The notes under the pieces: model-generated | Told to the model about the DNA's origin: nothing | What the model saw: the letters and a program-made list of their open reading frames with translations, nothing else | The model's database searches: none | Program-made: the position numbers and the translations under genes | Shown here: positions 1-9,413 of the stretch, one piece after another | Layout of the letters: every line of letters begins with the position of its first letter | Position numbering within the stretch: the stretch's first letter is position 1 | Origin: Aureococcus anophagefferens | Taxonomy: Eukaryota > Sar > Pelagophyceae > Pelagomonadales > Pelagomonadaceae | Direction of reading: 5' to 3' | Length of the DNA stretch: 64,000 bases | NCBI RefSeq assembly: GCF_000186865.1 | Contig: NW_008705569.1 | Coordinates: forward strand, 872,143 to 936,142

Positions 1-1685
1 ATCGGCGCCTACTGGTACGACCCCCGCCTCATGTTCGCGCTGACGGAGGGCTGCGGCGACGACGCCGCGGTCGCGAGCGGCCACTACTGGCTCCTGAGCG
101 ACGGCTTCGAGAAGAAGATCTGGAACCCGGACGTCAAGCCCAAGAACCTGGCCGCGGGCGGCTTCAAGATCCGGGACCGCTACGTGAAGATCTTCCCCTA
201 CGGCCTCGTCTACGACGTCAAGTCCGTCGAGATGGAGCTCGACTGCGACCTCTACCTGCGCAAGTTCCCCTACGACGACCAGGCCTGCAAGATCGTGCTG
301 TCGTCGCCGCGCAACGACGTCAACTACCTGCGCTTCGGCCCGTCCGTCGAGGACCCCGTGACGGCCTACGACGAGCGCACGGGCGACAAGGTCTTCAACG
401 ACCAGTGGCGCGTCAAGGACGAGTCCTACGAGGTCGTATCCACGACCTACTTCGCCCAGGCGGACCAGGAGTTCGTCAAGAACACGCCCGTGGAGACGGA
501 CGCGGCCTACGCGCTGCCGCTGAGCGGCACGTACCACGAGTTCGAGTGCGTCTTCGACTTCCGGCGGAAGCCGGGCTTCTACGAGGTGGAGATCCGTGCG
601 GAAATCGAATCTTCAACCCGACTTCAATGTGCGCGTATGCGAAAGGTTCGACACAATCTCTTCGGCTCTGCTTTGAGAACTCGACGAGAGCGATCGATTC
701 GTCCAAAAAATTAGCCGAATCGACTTCGATTTGGCCGAGCTAGAGAATGTCAAAGTTTGGTCGGGACGTCCCAAACCAGTGGTTGATTTCCACACAGGTG
801 GAGATCGTGCTGCCGGCCATCTTCTTCGTCATCATCTCCTACGTGGGCTTCTTCATCAACGCGTCCGTGGCGCCGGCGCGCGTCGCGATCACGGTCATCC
901 CCGTGCTCATCATGCGCACGCTGTTGAGCCAGGTGTCCGCGAAGCTGCAGATCATCTCGTACCTCACGTGCCTGTCCAAGTTTTTGCTGTACTGCCAGTT
1001 CCTGACGGTCTTCGCCGTGCTCGAGTACGGCTTCGTGCAGATCTGCCTGCTCCACGAGTCGCGGTGCCGGGACGTGCGCACGCACCTGAACTCGATGAAG
1101 CGGTTCATCGTCGCGGACAGCGCCGAGGACGCGCCGTCGCTCTTCGACAAGGAGGACGCGTCGGCGCGCGACGTGCTGCTCGTCGAGGAGGGCGCCAAGG
1201 CGGGCGCGGAGCTGCGCATGATCAAGCACGAGATGAAGCACGTCGAGCGCCTCGAGCGGTCGAACCCCGTGTTCAAGGAGCTCCTCGACGAGCTCCGGAA
1301 GCTCTACCGCGGCGCGGACGCGACGGGCGACGGCCTCATGGAGCCCTTCGAGCTCGCCATCGCCCTGCGGTCCTACGCGGTCTACATCGCGCCGTCCCAG
1401 GCGCGCAAGGCCATGATCAACCAGAAGTACGAGCACGGCGGCGACGACGTCGAGATCGACCACGCGACGGTCGCGTTCACCTTCGCCGAGTTCCTCCACT
1501 ACGTCGTCCACTACGACGAGAACCCCACGACCTTCAACGGCCGCCGCTCCTGGGCCGAGCACTTCAACCCCTCCTTCCACCCCCCCTCGACGAACTGCGA
1601 CGGCCTCTTCCGCCTCCTCTTCCCGCCCGTGCTCACGCTCCTCTTCATCACCACGCTCGGCCGCTGCCACTGGGACTCGCGCTAG
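1..1685 (+). CDS. Cys-loop (pentameric) ligand-gated ion channel, 5' partial
   Basis: The gene runs in from the left edge; exons are 1-585 and 798-1685 (490 residues visible). The extracellular domain shows a canonical Cys-loop: two Cys at visible residues 82 and 96, separated by 13 residues and enclosing FPYDDQ. Splicing out 586-797 joins KPGFYE to VEIVLPAIFF, giving an intact M1 helix. M2 (around APARVAITVIP), M3 and a C-terminal M4 (about residues 463-484) follow. The M3-M4 cytoplasmic loop holds an EF-hand-like loop, DATGDGLMEPFE (nt 1317-1352), with Asp at 1 and 5 and Glu at 12, which is unusual for this family. Expected role: plasma-membrane channel gated by an extracellular ligand. Ligand and ion selectivity cannot be read from the sequence. 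Confidence 0.88.
586..797 (+). mobile_element. Introner, family B, reverse orientation (intron of the Cys-loop channel gene)
   Basis: The 8-bp target duplication GTGGAGAT lies at 586-593 and again at 798-805. The element between them ends TTTCCACACAG and starts CCGTGCGGAAATC, an imperfect terminal inverted repeat. The GT of the first duplication copy is the donor and the element's terminal AG is the acceptor. The spliced product restores channel helix M1. Intron length is 212 nt, phase 0. Confidence 0.9.
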
Positions 1686-1860
1686 CGCACGTCCGTAATT
1701 CGCTTGCCGCCGGGGCTCGGACCCGGACGCGCGTTAGCATATCCCGCCGGCGGGACCACTTCAAGGTGCAGGGATTTCCACACAATTCGCGCCGCGGCAG
1801 CCCGCATCAGGGTTGCCCCGACTCCCTCGCAGTTCGGTGCGCCGTGCGGCGCGGGGCGGG

Positions 1861-2274
1861 ATGTCCATGGTCGTCGACCCCGGCGGCCGAGCGACCCTGC
1901 CGGGCTACGGCAGCGTCCTGGCCGCCGAGGAGATCGCGTCGATCGGCCTCCCCAAGCCCGAGCTTCCCTGGGCGTCAAAGCGCAAGCGCTACACGGTCCT
2001 GGGCGCCGCGGCGATGCTATCGTGCTGCCTGCTGGTGCTGACGTCCTGGGCCACCCCGGCGCTCGGCGACATCGCGGCGCGGGCACGCCTGCCCGCGATG
2101 GTGGAGCGCGCGCGGCGCGAGGCCGTCGCGCCCGGCGCCGCGGCCCCGGCGGACGCGGCCGCCGCGGCGCCGGAGCCCGCCGCATCTCCCGCCGCGGCCG
2201 GCGGCCGGCGACGGCGGCGGCGACGACGGCGGCTCCTGCGCGCCGCGGCCGGCGGCTCGCCGCGGACCGCGTGA
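1861..2274 (+). CDS. Small single-pass membrane protein, unknown function
   Basis: A 137-residue reading frame starting at ATG 1861, the first ATG in this frame. It has a soluble N-terminal 40 residues, a basic stretch (SKRKR) and one hydrophobic segment (about residues 44-64, including a Cys-Cys pair). The tail is Ala/Pro- and Arg-rich and low in complexity. No family is recognised. It lies 175 bp after the channel gene on the same strand. The tail composition could partly reflect GC-rich drift, so the stop position is more certain than the function. Confidence 0.45.
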   Translation: MSMVVDPGGRATLPGYGSVLAAEEIASIGLPKPELPWASKRKRYTVLGAAAMLSCCLLVLTSWATPALGDIAARARLPAMVERARREAVAPGAAAPADAAAAAPEPAASPAAAGGRRRRRRRRRLLRAAAGGSPRTA

Positions 2275-2610
2275 GCCGGACGCGGACGCTCCGCGCGCGC
2301 GGAGGGAGAGGCCGGCGGGCCGTTTTTTTAAATACCACATTAAGCCGAGGAGTCGGCTGGCGCGTCGGCGCGACAAATGCGAACGGGCCGATTCGACGTC
2401 GCCCGCTTTCATGGCTGAAAAAAAAAAATAGCTTGAACCGTACCTTGAAGTTAGTGATAGCAGGCCCAGCCCTCCGACACGCATCGTGGAGCAAAAAATA
2501 CATCGACCGCGGCTCTTGGCCGCGGCCGGGGCTCCCTCCGGGCCCGGCGCGGCGGCGGGCGGGCGGGCCGGCGCGGCGGCGGTCCGCGGCCCGGCCCCTC
2601 GCCGCGCGCC
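2275..2610. other. Intergenic region, 336 bp
   Basis: No gene is supported. It contains a T-run followed by AAATACC (about 2322-2338) and an A-run (about 2417-2428) set in GC-rich sequence. It probably holds the 3' end of the small membrane-protein gene and the promoter of the SGNH hydrolase gene. Confidence 0.4.
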
Positions 2611-5600
2611 ATGGTGCGCCTCGTCCTGCGCGTCGCGGCCCTGGGGCTGGCCCTCGTCGCGTGGGCCGACGACGACGACAACTACCGCACGAAGAAGGTC
2701 ATCAGCTGCGTCGGCGACAGCATCACCTACGGCGAGGAGGACGGTGCGGGCTACCTGAGCTACCCGACGCAGCTCTGGGACAAGCTGGGCCGCGACCGCT
2801 TCGTCGTGAAGAACTTTGGCAAGTCCGGGTCGACGGCGATGGCGACGAAGGACGCGTACCGGACCAAGAGCTCGGGCGTGACCTACGAGGCGGCCCTCGC
2901 GTCGGAGCCGGACGTCGTCGTCCTCCAGCTCGGCACGAACGACGCCAAGGTCGTCTACTGGAACGCGACCGTGTTCGCGGAAGCGCTCGCGGGCCTCGCG
3001 CGCGAGTTCCGAGCGCTCGCGTCGCGGCCGCGGGTCATCCTCTCGGCGCCGCCGCCCTACCCGGGCACGTCGAGCAAGTGGGGCGACCCCGACGAGTCGC
3101 CCATCAACTCGGAGCTGCCCGCGGTCGTCGAGGCCGTCGCCGCCGACCTCCGGATGGATTTCTGCAGCGCCTACGCGGCCTTCGGCGCCTACGCGGGCGT
3201 CGACGACGACATGTTCGACGACTCCGTGCACCCCAACGGCGCCGGCTACGACGTCCTCTCCGACGCCGTCGCGGCCGTTATTCTCCAAAACTGGACCTGG
3301 ACGTACGCGCCGACCTACGGCCCGACGCCGCGCGCGACTCGAATCTTCAACACGACTTCAATGTGACCGTAGTCGAACGGTGAGACGCGTCCGCCGTGCT
3401 TCGAGAACGCGATGAGAGCCATCGATCCGTCCAAGCATCCGCCGAATCGGCTTCGATGGGACCGAGCTCGAGCATGTCGACGTTCGGCCCCGACGTCCCG
3501 GCTCACCGGTCGATCCGCCCTGCAGGCCCGACGGCGGCGCCGACGCGCGAGCCGACGTGGACGCGGGCGCCGTCGAGCGCCGCGCCGACGCTGAGCGTCG
3601 CGCCGACGACGGCGGAGCCGTCCTACGCGCCGTCGCCCGCGCCGACGGCCGCGCCGTCCTACGCGCCGTCGCCGGCGCCCACGGGCCCGCCGTCCTACGC
3701 GCCGCGGCCGCTGCCGACGCCCGCGCCGTCGACGTCGCCGCGGCCGACGTCCGCGCGGCCGTCGTCGCGCCCGTCGCCCCGGCCGTCCTACGCGCCGAGC
3801 CCCGCGCCGAGCGACGAGCCGACGCCGGCGCCGACGTCGCGGCCGTCCTACGCGCCGAGCCCCGCGCCGAGCGACGAGCCGACGCCGGCGCCGACGTCGC
3901 GGCCGTCGACCGCGGCGCCGACGGGCCTCACGCCGCGCCCGACCGCGGCGCCGTCGACGTTCCCGAGCGCGGCGCCGTCGACGGCCGCGCCGACGCGCCC
4001 GCCCTCGTCGCCGCCGCCGTCGCCCGCGCCGTCCGTGCCCCCGACGAGTGCCGCGCCGTCGCGATATCCGTCAAACGCGCCCACGGCGCTCCCGAGCCCG
4101 CGGCCGAGCCCGCTGCCGTCGTCGGGCGCGCCGACCCTGGCGCCGTCGACGCGCGCGCCGACGCCGGCGACGGCCGCGCCGACGACGGCGGGGCCGTCCG
4201 CCGCGCCCGCGCCGGCGCCGTCGCGCGCGCCCGCGCCCGCGCCGACGCGCGCGCCCTCGGCCGCGCCGACGACGCTCCTGCGGCCGACGACGGCGCGCCC
4301 GTCGCCGGCGCCGACGGCGTCGGCGACGCTCGCCGTGGCGCTCGCGGGCGTCGCGCTCGACGGCTTCGGGTCCGACGAGGCCCTCGCGTTCCGGTCCGCC
4401 GTCGCCGAGACGCTCGCCGTCGCCGCGGCCCAGGTCGCCGTCGTGCGCGTGGAGGCGGCGGCCGCGGCCCGCCGGCGCCTCGACGGCGCCCCGGAGGCGG
4501 CGGCCGCGGCCCGCCGGCGCCTCGACGACGCCGCGGGCGTCTCCGTCGTCTTCACGGTCGCGGCTGCTGCGTCGACGGCGGACGAGCTCGCCGCGACCTT
4601 AATCGCCGCCGTCGACGACGGGTCCTTCGACAAGCACCTGAACTACATCGGCGACGGCACGAACCTCGAGGCGGCGACGGCGACCGACGCGGGGCTGGTC
4701 GAGTCCGGCGGCGACGACGACGAGAGCTCCGGCGGCGGCCTCGCGGCCGCGGCGGGGTCGCTGGCCTTCGTCGTCGCCGCGGCGGCGCTCCTCGTCGTGC
4801 TGATCTGCGGCACGCTCGCGGCGCTCTACTACCTGCGGCGGCCGCCCCTGGAGGCCAAGCGCGCGGCGCCGCCGGACGACGAGGAGTCGAAGCTCGAGGT
4901 CGTCACGATCGACGAGCCGCCGGCCGAGGACGACGCGTCCGAGGGGACGACGGCGGCGCTCCCGACGCCGGAGTCGACGCCGCCGGCGTCGCCGGACGTG
5001 GCCGCGGAGCCGCCCAAGGCCGCGGGCGCGGTGTCGCGGGCCGAGCCGGCGAAGGCGGCCGTCGACGGGCCGCCCGACGGCGGCTCGGGCAACGTCGAGT
5101 CGTCGCTGTCCTTCGCGGGGCCCATGACCTTCCTGGGGGGGCTGCTGGGCGCGGCGCCGGCGCCGCCGGAGCGGCCGCGGACGCCCGAGCCGCCCACGAG
5201 CGCGCGCCTCGTGCCGACGCCGCCGCCGCCGCCGCGCGGCGACGACCCGCCGCCGCCGAGCCCGCCGCGGCTCCGGAGCCCGCCGCGGCGGCGGCCCGAC
5301 GACCTGCTCGGCGCGCCGACGACGGTCCAGCCCTTCCCGCCGGTGGCGTACTCGCCTGTGTGGAATTCAACCACTGGTTTGGGTGGTCCTGACCAAACTT
5401 CAGAATTCTCTAGCTCGATCAAATCGAAGTCGATTCGGCTGATTTTTGGACGAATCGATTGCTCTCGTCGAGTTCTCGAAGCACAGCCGAAAAGCTTGCG
5501 TCGAAACTGTCGCGTACGCGCACATTGAAGTCGGGTTGAAGATTTGAATTCCACACAGGTCGAACCGGTCCGCGCGGAGCCCGCGGCCGCACAACCTCGT

Positions 5601-5865
5601 GGACCCCATGCTGCTCCGCGGGCACTCCGCGGCCGAGGACCTCCTCACGGACGCGGCGGCCTACCGCCGCCGCCACGAGTCCGAGCAGTTCTCCCAGCTC
5701 GACGCCGCGGACGTCGGCGGCGTCGCCGCGGTCGTCCACGCGCAGATCGAGGCGGGCGGCCTCGAGGGCGTCGACGAGCCGGAGCCCCTGCCGCCGCCGC
5801 GCGGCCGGCCCCCGCCGCCGGGGCCGCCGCCGGCGAAGAAGGTCGCCAGGGGCGTGAACCTCTAG
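2611..5865 (+). CDS. Secreted SGNH/GDSL hydrolase with mucin-like stalk and membrane anchor
   Basis: Exons are 2611-3319, 3526-5347 and 5559-5865 (945 residues). A signal peptide (MVRLVLRVAALGLALVAWA) precedes an SGNH hydrolase domain: block I GDSITYG, block II Gly in NFGKSGS, block III GTND and block V DSVHP carrying the catalytic Asp and His. Exon 2 begins with about 270 residues of Pro/Ala/Ser/Thr repeats (PSYAPSPAPT-like), a stalk likely to be O-glycosylated. A compact domain with RRRLD repeats follows, then a transmembrane helix (about residues 645-672) and a Pro/Asp-rich cytoplasmic tail ending KKVARGVNL. Inferred role: a cell-surface esterase or acylhydrolase acting on wall or mucilage polymers. 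The substrate is unknown. An in-frame TGA at 3364 lies inside the first intron and is not a true end. Confidence 0.75.
3320..3525 (+). mobile_element. Diverged family B introner, reverse orientation
   Basis: The target duplication GCCCGACG lies at 3320-3327 and 3526-3533. The left end CCGCGCGCGACTCGAATC aligns with the left end of the copy at 586-797, and the right end is CCCTGCAG. Joining 3319 to 3526 gives TAC-GGC-CCG-ACG in frame. The donor would be GC, because no in-frame GT donor exists before the TGA at 3364. This is the most diverged B copy in the window. Length is 206 nt, phase 1. Confidence 0.75.
3781..3907 (+). repeat. Perfect 60-bp tandem duplication in the mucin-like stalk
   Basis: Bases 3781-3840 and 3841-3900 are identical, and the match continues about 7 bp further. 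Each unit encodes 20 residues of the Pro/Ser/Ala/Thr stalk. The lack of any difference points to a recent duplication. Confidence 0.95.
4451..4527 (+). repeat. 42-bp period tandem repeat encoding EAAAAARRRLD twice
   Basis: A 35-bp block starting at 4451 recurs at 4493. It duplicates an Ala-rich, RRRLD-containing segment of the membrane-proximal domain of the SGNH protein. Confidence 0.85.
5348..5558 (+). mobile_element. Introner, family B, forward orientation
   Basis: The ends are CTGTGTGGAATTCAACC and GAATTCCACACAG, a near-perfect inverted repeat. The flanks GTACTCGC and GTCGAACC agree at only four of eight bases, so the duplication is eroded or the copy is recombinant. Splicing from GT at 5348 or from the element's own GT at 5360 both lead into the frame that ends at 5865; the two products differ by four codons. 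Confidence 0.82.
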
Positions 5866-6064
5866 GGGGCCTTACTTGTGTTTTAGCTGGTTTTGGGCGG
5901 GGGACGGGCACGGCAAGTTGAACTTCTGAGACGGCACTGAACTTCGTGGAGAGCGTCGTCGACTCCGTCAGCCCGAGTGACCACTTGCTGCTCGTGCCTT
6001 GCCCGCCGGGCCCGCACACGCGCCCCCCCTCGACGATCCAGAGCCTCTCTCGCTCGTCATCGTC

Positions 6065-6976
6065 ATGGCAACGTTGCGCGCGCGCTGTGACCGCCTCCTC
6101 GACGACGTCGGGCTGGATAAGAGCGCAACCCTTCTCAGCGACGTTAAGGCCGTCGCGGCGGAGCTCGGCGTGGATTACGTCGCTCTCGGCCCGACGCTGA
6201 AAGCCTGCGAGACGGAGCTGTACGGAGCGGGCGGCGCCGCGGCGCCCTCGCCCGCGGCGCCCTCGCCCGCGGCGCCCGCGGCGGCGGCCCCGTCGGACGA
6301 CGACGACGACGACGAGGAGCTCGAGTGCCAGACCTTCACCGCCGAGGAGCTGGCCAAGCAGCGCTACGAGGCGGCCAAGGCCAAGAACGACATCACGGAG
6401 ATCGACGATGACGACGACGACGACGAGCCGCCGGCGCCCGCGCGGAGTCGCAAGCGGGGCCGCGGCAACAGTGACCTCCTGGACGGCCTCTTCGAGGTCG
6501 AAGACGAGTCCGAGTCCGAGTCCGAGGAGGAAGACGAAGACGAGTTCGACGAAGAGGAGGAGGAGGACGAGTCCGAGGAGGAGGAGGAGTCCGACGAAGA
6601 CGTGTCGTTCGTCCGCGTCACGCCCGCGAAGCGCCAGCGCCGGTCGGCGCCGCGCCGGTCGGCGCCCAGCGGCCCCACGGTCGCCCAGCTCAAGGAGGCC
6701 TGCCGCGCGATGGGGCTCAAGGTCGGCGGCACCAAGGCCGAGCTCGCGGCGCGGCTGCTGAACCCGAAGCAGAGCGACCAGGCCGGCTACCGCGCGCTCA
6801 AGCCGAACGCCCAGAGCCAATACTTCGTGAACGGCCGCCGCGTCAGCCCGTCGGAGTACCACGCGTCCGTCGGCGGCATGCCCCGCATGCCCGCGATGCC
6901 CCGCATGCCCGCGATGCCGCGCATGCCCGCGATGCCCCGCATGCCGCGCATGCCGCGCATGCCCCGCGGCTGGTAA
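6065..6976 (+). CDS. Acidic nuclear protein with SAP DNA-binding domain
   Basis: A 303-residue protein starting at ATG 6065. It has an N-terminal helical segment (about 1-55), Ala/Pro linkers, long Asp/Glu tracts (about 75-85, 115-123, 140-180), a basic stretch (AKRQRRSAPRR) that could be a nuclear localisation signal, and a SAP motif at about residues 203-233 (TVAQLKEACRAMGLK then GGTKAELAARLL). SAP motifs bind AT-rich or scaffold DNA in chromatin and RNA-processing proteins. The C-terminus is a Met-Pro-Arg/Ala repeat (MPRMPAMPRMP). Inferred role: chromatin-associated or histone-chaperone-like factor. Its stop lies 6 nt from the stop of the convergent gene at 6983. Confidence 0.75.
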   Translation: MATLRARCDRLLDDVGLDKSATLLSDVKAVAAELGVDYVALGPTLKACETELYGAGGAAAPSPAAPSPAAPAAAAPSDDDDDDEELECQTFTAEELAKQRYEAAKAKNDITEIDDDDDDDEPPAPARSRKRGRGNSDLLDGLFEVEDESESESEEEDEDEFDEEEEEDESEEEEESDEDVSFVRVTPAKRQRRSAPRRSAPSGPTVAQLKEACRAMGLKVGGTKAELAARLLNPKQSDQAGYRALKPNAQSQYFVNGRRVSPSEYHASVGGMPRMPAMPRMPAMPRMPAMPRMPRMPRMPRGW

Positions 6977-6982
6977 AAACGA

Positions 6983-7999
6983 CTACGCCCCCGCCGCGAG
7001 GAGCCCGTCGAGCGCGGCCCGCGTCAGCGCGACGTCGGGCTTGGCGCCGTAGAACGCGCGGAGGAGCCCGGCGTCGCCCGCGTCGAGGCGCGCGAGCACG
7101 GCGCCCCAGACGTAGACCTTGTCGTCGACGGTCGCGTCGAGCCAGGGGTGCCAGACGAGGGGGTTCGCCGTCGTCGCGTGGTGGCAGTTGCAGCGCTGGA
7201 CGCGCTCGTAGGGCGCGAGGTCGAAGTTTCGGTCGTCGCGGTCGTAGAGCGCGTTGACCGCGACCTGGTCGTCGCCGACGCGGTCCGTCGCCTCGCGCCA
7301 GGTCGCGAGGAGCGCGAGGGACGCGGCGGACGCCCGGAGCCGGAAGAAGCCGCAGCAGAGCGCGAAGGGCTTCGCGCCCCTCCCGAGGCCGTGGTCGACG
7401 GAGAACCGCGCGGGCGCGGCGCCGCCGTCGACGAGGGCGCGCGCGTCGCCGAGCCAGAAGGCGTCGCAGTCGCTGTGCACGACGTCGCGCCCGCCGCCCG
7501 CGGCCTCCTCGGCGACGAGGCGCGCGACGAACGCGAGGCGCTGGGTCCAGAGGTCGCGCCGGTCCGCCGCGGGCCGGAAGCCGTCGGCCGCGCCGAGGAC
7601 GCGGACCGGCCGGCCGGCGCGGGCCGCGACGTCGCGCGCGACGCGCTCGGCGGCGGCGTCGAGGCAGCAGACCGCGAGCGCGCAGCGGCCGTCCGTCGCG
7701 CGGGAGAACCGCGCGTGCCAGAGCTCGAAGATGGGGCCGAAGTCGCCCGTGAGGAGCGTCGCCACGACGACGCGCGCCCGGTAGACCTCGACGACGCAGG
7801 CGTCGCGCAGCGCGCCGTCGGCCGCCGCGTCCGGCGCGACGGGCGCGCCGTCCAGCCGCAGGCAGCAGTCCTCGACGCGCAGGCCGCCGCCGTGCGCCGC
7901 CAGCACGCGGGCCGCGAGCGCGCCGACGCTCCCGCGCAGCCACCGACCCTTGACGCGCAGCCGGAAGGGCCGCTCGCCGACGATGAACGACACGTTCAT
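6983..7999 (-). CDS. Nucleotide-diphospho-sugar transferase-like protein (GT77-type fold)
   Basis: A 338-residue protein; ATG at 7999, stop at 6983-6985. The middle carries VVHSDCDAFWLGD, a DxD motif in the context typical of the nucleotide-diphospho-sugar transferase family. It is followed by FALCCGFFRLRAS and a GDDQVAVN motif, which match the usual 'G.f..r....DQ...N' order. The N-terminal 75 residues look ubiquitin-like or UBX-like (FRLRVKGRW, LRLDGAPV, VVEVYRA) and may be a separate module. No signal peptide or membrane helix is evident, which is unusual for a Golgi enzyme. The acceptor is unknown. Confidence 0.65.
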   Translation of the reverse strand: MNVSFIVGERPFRLRVKGRWLRGSVGALAARVLAAHGGGLRVEDCCLRLDGAPVAPDAAADGALRDACVVEVYRARVVVATLLTGDFGPIFELWHARFSRATDGRCALAVCCLDAAAERVARDVAARAGRPVRVLGAADGFRPAADRRDLWTQRLAFVARLVAEEAAGGGRDVVHSDCDAFWLGDARALVDGGAAPARFSVDHGLGRGAKPFALCCGFFRLRASAASLALLATWREATDRVGDDQVAVNALYDRDDRNFDLAPYERVQRCNCHHATTANPLVWHPWLDATVDDKVYVWGAVLARLDAGDAGLLRAFYGAKPDVALTRAALDGLLAAGA

Positions 8000-8136
8000 G
8001 GGGGGCTGAAAGGCTATTTCATTTGCTCCATCGCAAATACTAGCAGCTCGCTTGCGGTCAACTTGACGTCAACGTTTCGTTCAAAGTTGGCAGCCCTCCG
8101 CTCGGAGCCGAGGCTCGCATGGTGGCGATTTAGGAC

Positions 8137-9201
8137 CTAGAAGTCCGCCGTGTCGTAGATGGCGGCGAGGACCTTGTCCTCGGTCGGGAGGTAGCTCGGC
8201 TCGTGGGCGAGCGGGAAGGGCGTGTCGAGGCCGCAGACGCGCGCGGGCGGCGCCTCGAGGTGGAGGAAGCACGCCTCGGACGCGTGCGCGTTGATCTCCG
8301 CCGCGAAGCCGAGCTGCCGCGGCGCCTCGTGCGTCACCACGAGGCGGCCCGTCTTGTTCACGGAGGCCTCGACGGCGCGCGAGTCCCAGGGGCTGATGGT
8401 CTGGAGGTCGACGACCTCGACGGAGAGCCCCCGCTCCGCCGCCGCGCGCTCCGCGGCCCGGGTCGCCACGCGCACCTGCGCCCCCCAGGCCACGAGCGTC
8501 ACGTCGGTGCCCGCCACCACCACGTCCGCGACGCCCAGGGGCAGCGAGAAGTCCGGGTCGTCGGGGACGTCGTCGACGGCGGCGCGGTAGAGCGCCTTCG
8601 GCTCGAAGAAGATGACCGGGTTGTCGTCGCGGATCGACGCGACGAGCAGGCCCTTGGCCTCCCGCGGGCCCCGGGGCATGACGAGCTTCAGCCCCGCCGT
8701 GTGCGCGAAGGTCGCCTCGGGCGACTGGCTGTGGTAGTGGCCGCCGTGGCCGATCGCGCCGCAGGGCGTGCGCACGGTCAGCCCGCCGACGTCGAACTCG
8801 CCGCCGGACCGGTAGCGGTACTTGGCCGCCTCGTTGACGAGCTGGTCGTAGGCCGGGAAGATGTAGTCCGCGAACTGGATCTCCGCGATCGCCGTGCGCC
8901 CCAGCGCGGCGTAGCCGACGCCCAGCCCGACGATGCCCTGCTCGCTCAGGGGCGTGTTGAAGCAGCGCTCGGGGCCGAACTCCTCCGCGAGGCCCATGGT
9001 GCAGCGGAAGACGCCGCCGAAGCCCACGTCCTCGCCGAAGACGATGGCGCTGTCGTCGGACTGCATGGCCGCGCGCAGGCCGCTGTTGACGGCGCTGAAC
9101 ATGTTCATGCGCGTCGTCGCCAGGCACCGGCGGCGGCCACCGGGCGTCGCGGCGCGGCGCGCGGCGGCGCGCACGGCGCGGCGCGCGCGGCGGGCGAGCA
9201 T
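8137..9201 (-). CDS. BCKDHB: 2-oxoisovalerate dehydrogenase E1 component, beta subunit (mitochondrial)
   Basis: A 354-residue protein; ATG chosen at 9201 because it opens an Arg/Ala-rich mitochondrial presequence of about 30 residues. The body matches the E1-beta family throughout: [70 protein letters not shown] and FFEPKALYR. It forms the thiamine-diphosphate E1 heterotetramer of the branched-chain alpha-keto acid dehydrogenase complex, which degrades Leu, Ile and Val in the mitochondrial matrix. Length is normal. No intron. A fragment of this gene lies at 12085-12169. Confidence 0.95.
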   Translation of the reverse strand: MLARRARRAVRAAARRAATPGGRRRCLATTRMNMFSAVNSGLRAAMQSDDSAIVFGEDVGFGGVFRCTMGLAEEFGPERCFNTPLSEQGIVGLGVGYAALGRTAIAEIQFADYIFPAYDQLVNEAAKYRYRSGGEFDVGGLTVRTPCGAIGHGGHYHSQSPEATFAHTAGLKLVMPRGPREAKGLLVASIRDDNPVIFFEPKALYRAAVDDVPDDPDFSLPLGVADVVVAGTDVTLVAWGAQVRVATRAAERAAAERGLSVEVVDLQTISPWDSRAVEASVNKTGRLVVTHEAPRQLGFAAEINAHASEACFLHLEAPPARVCGLDTPFPLAHEPSYLPTEDKVLAAIYDTADF

Positions 9202-9413
9202 GGGCGCGCGGCGCGAGAGCAGTCGATTGGGCGCGCCTCGAAACCGAGAGTGTTCTGTGGTAACGCTCGCTGAAGTTGGTACCAACCCGATCAAGTTTGC
9301 CTGCTTGCTGCAGCGCTAGCTCTCGATTGGCTGTGCTATGAATGCTTGAGGCAGTATTTCAGCGAGTGCCGGCAACGTGACGTCAACAATATCCCGTACG
9401 AGTTACGCCACCC

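Noticed and set aside
3364..3366. In-frame TGA suggesting the SGNH hydrolase gene ends here
   Set aside because: It lies within a segment bordered by a perfect 8-bp duplication and aligned to a family B introner. The downstream frame continues the same protein after removal.
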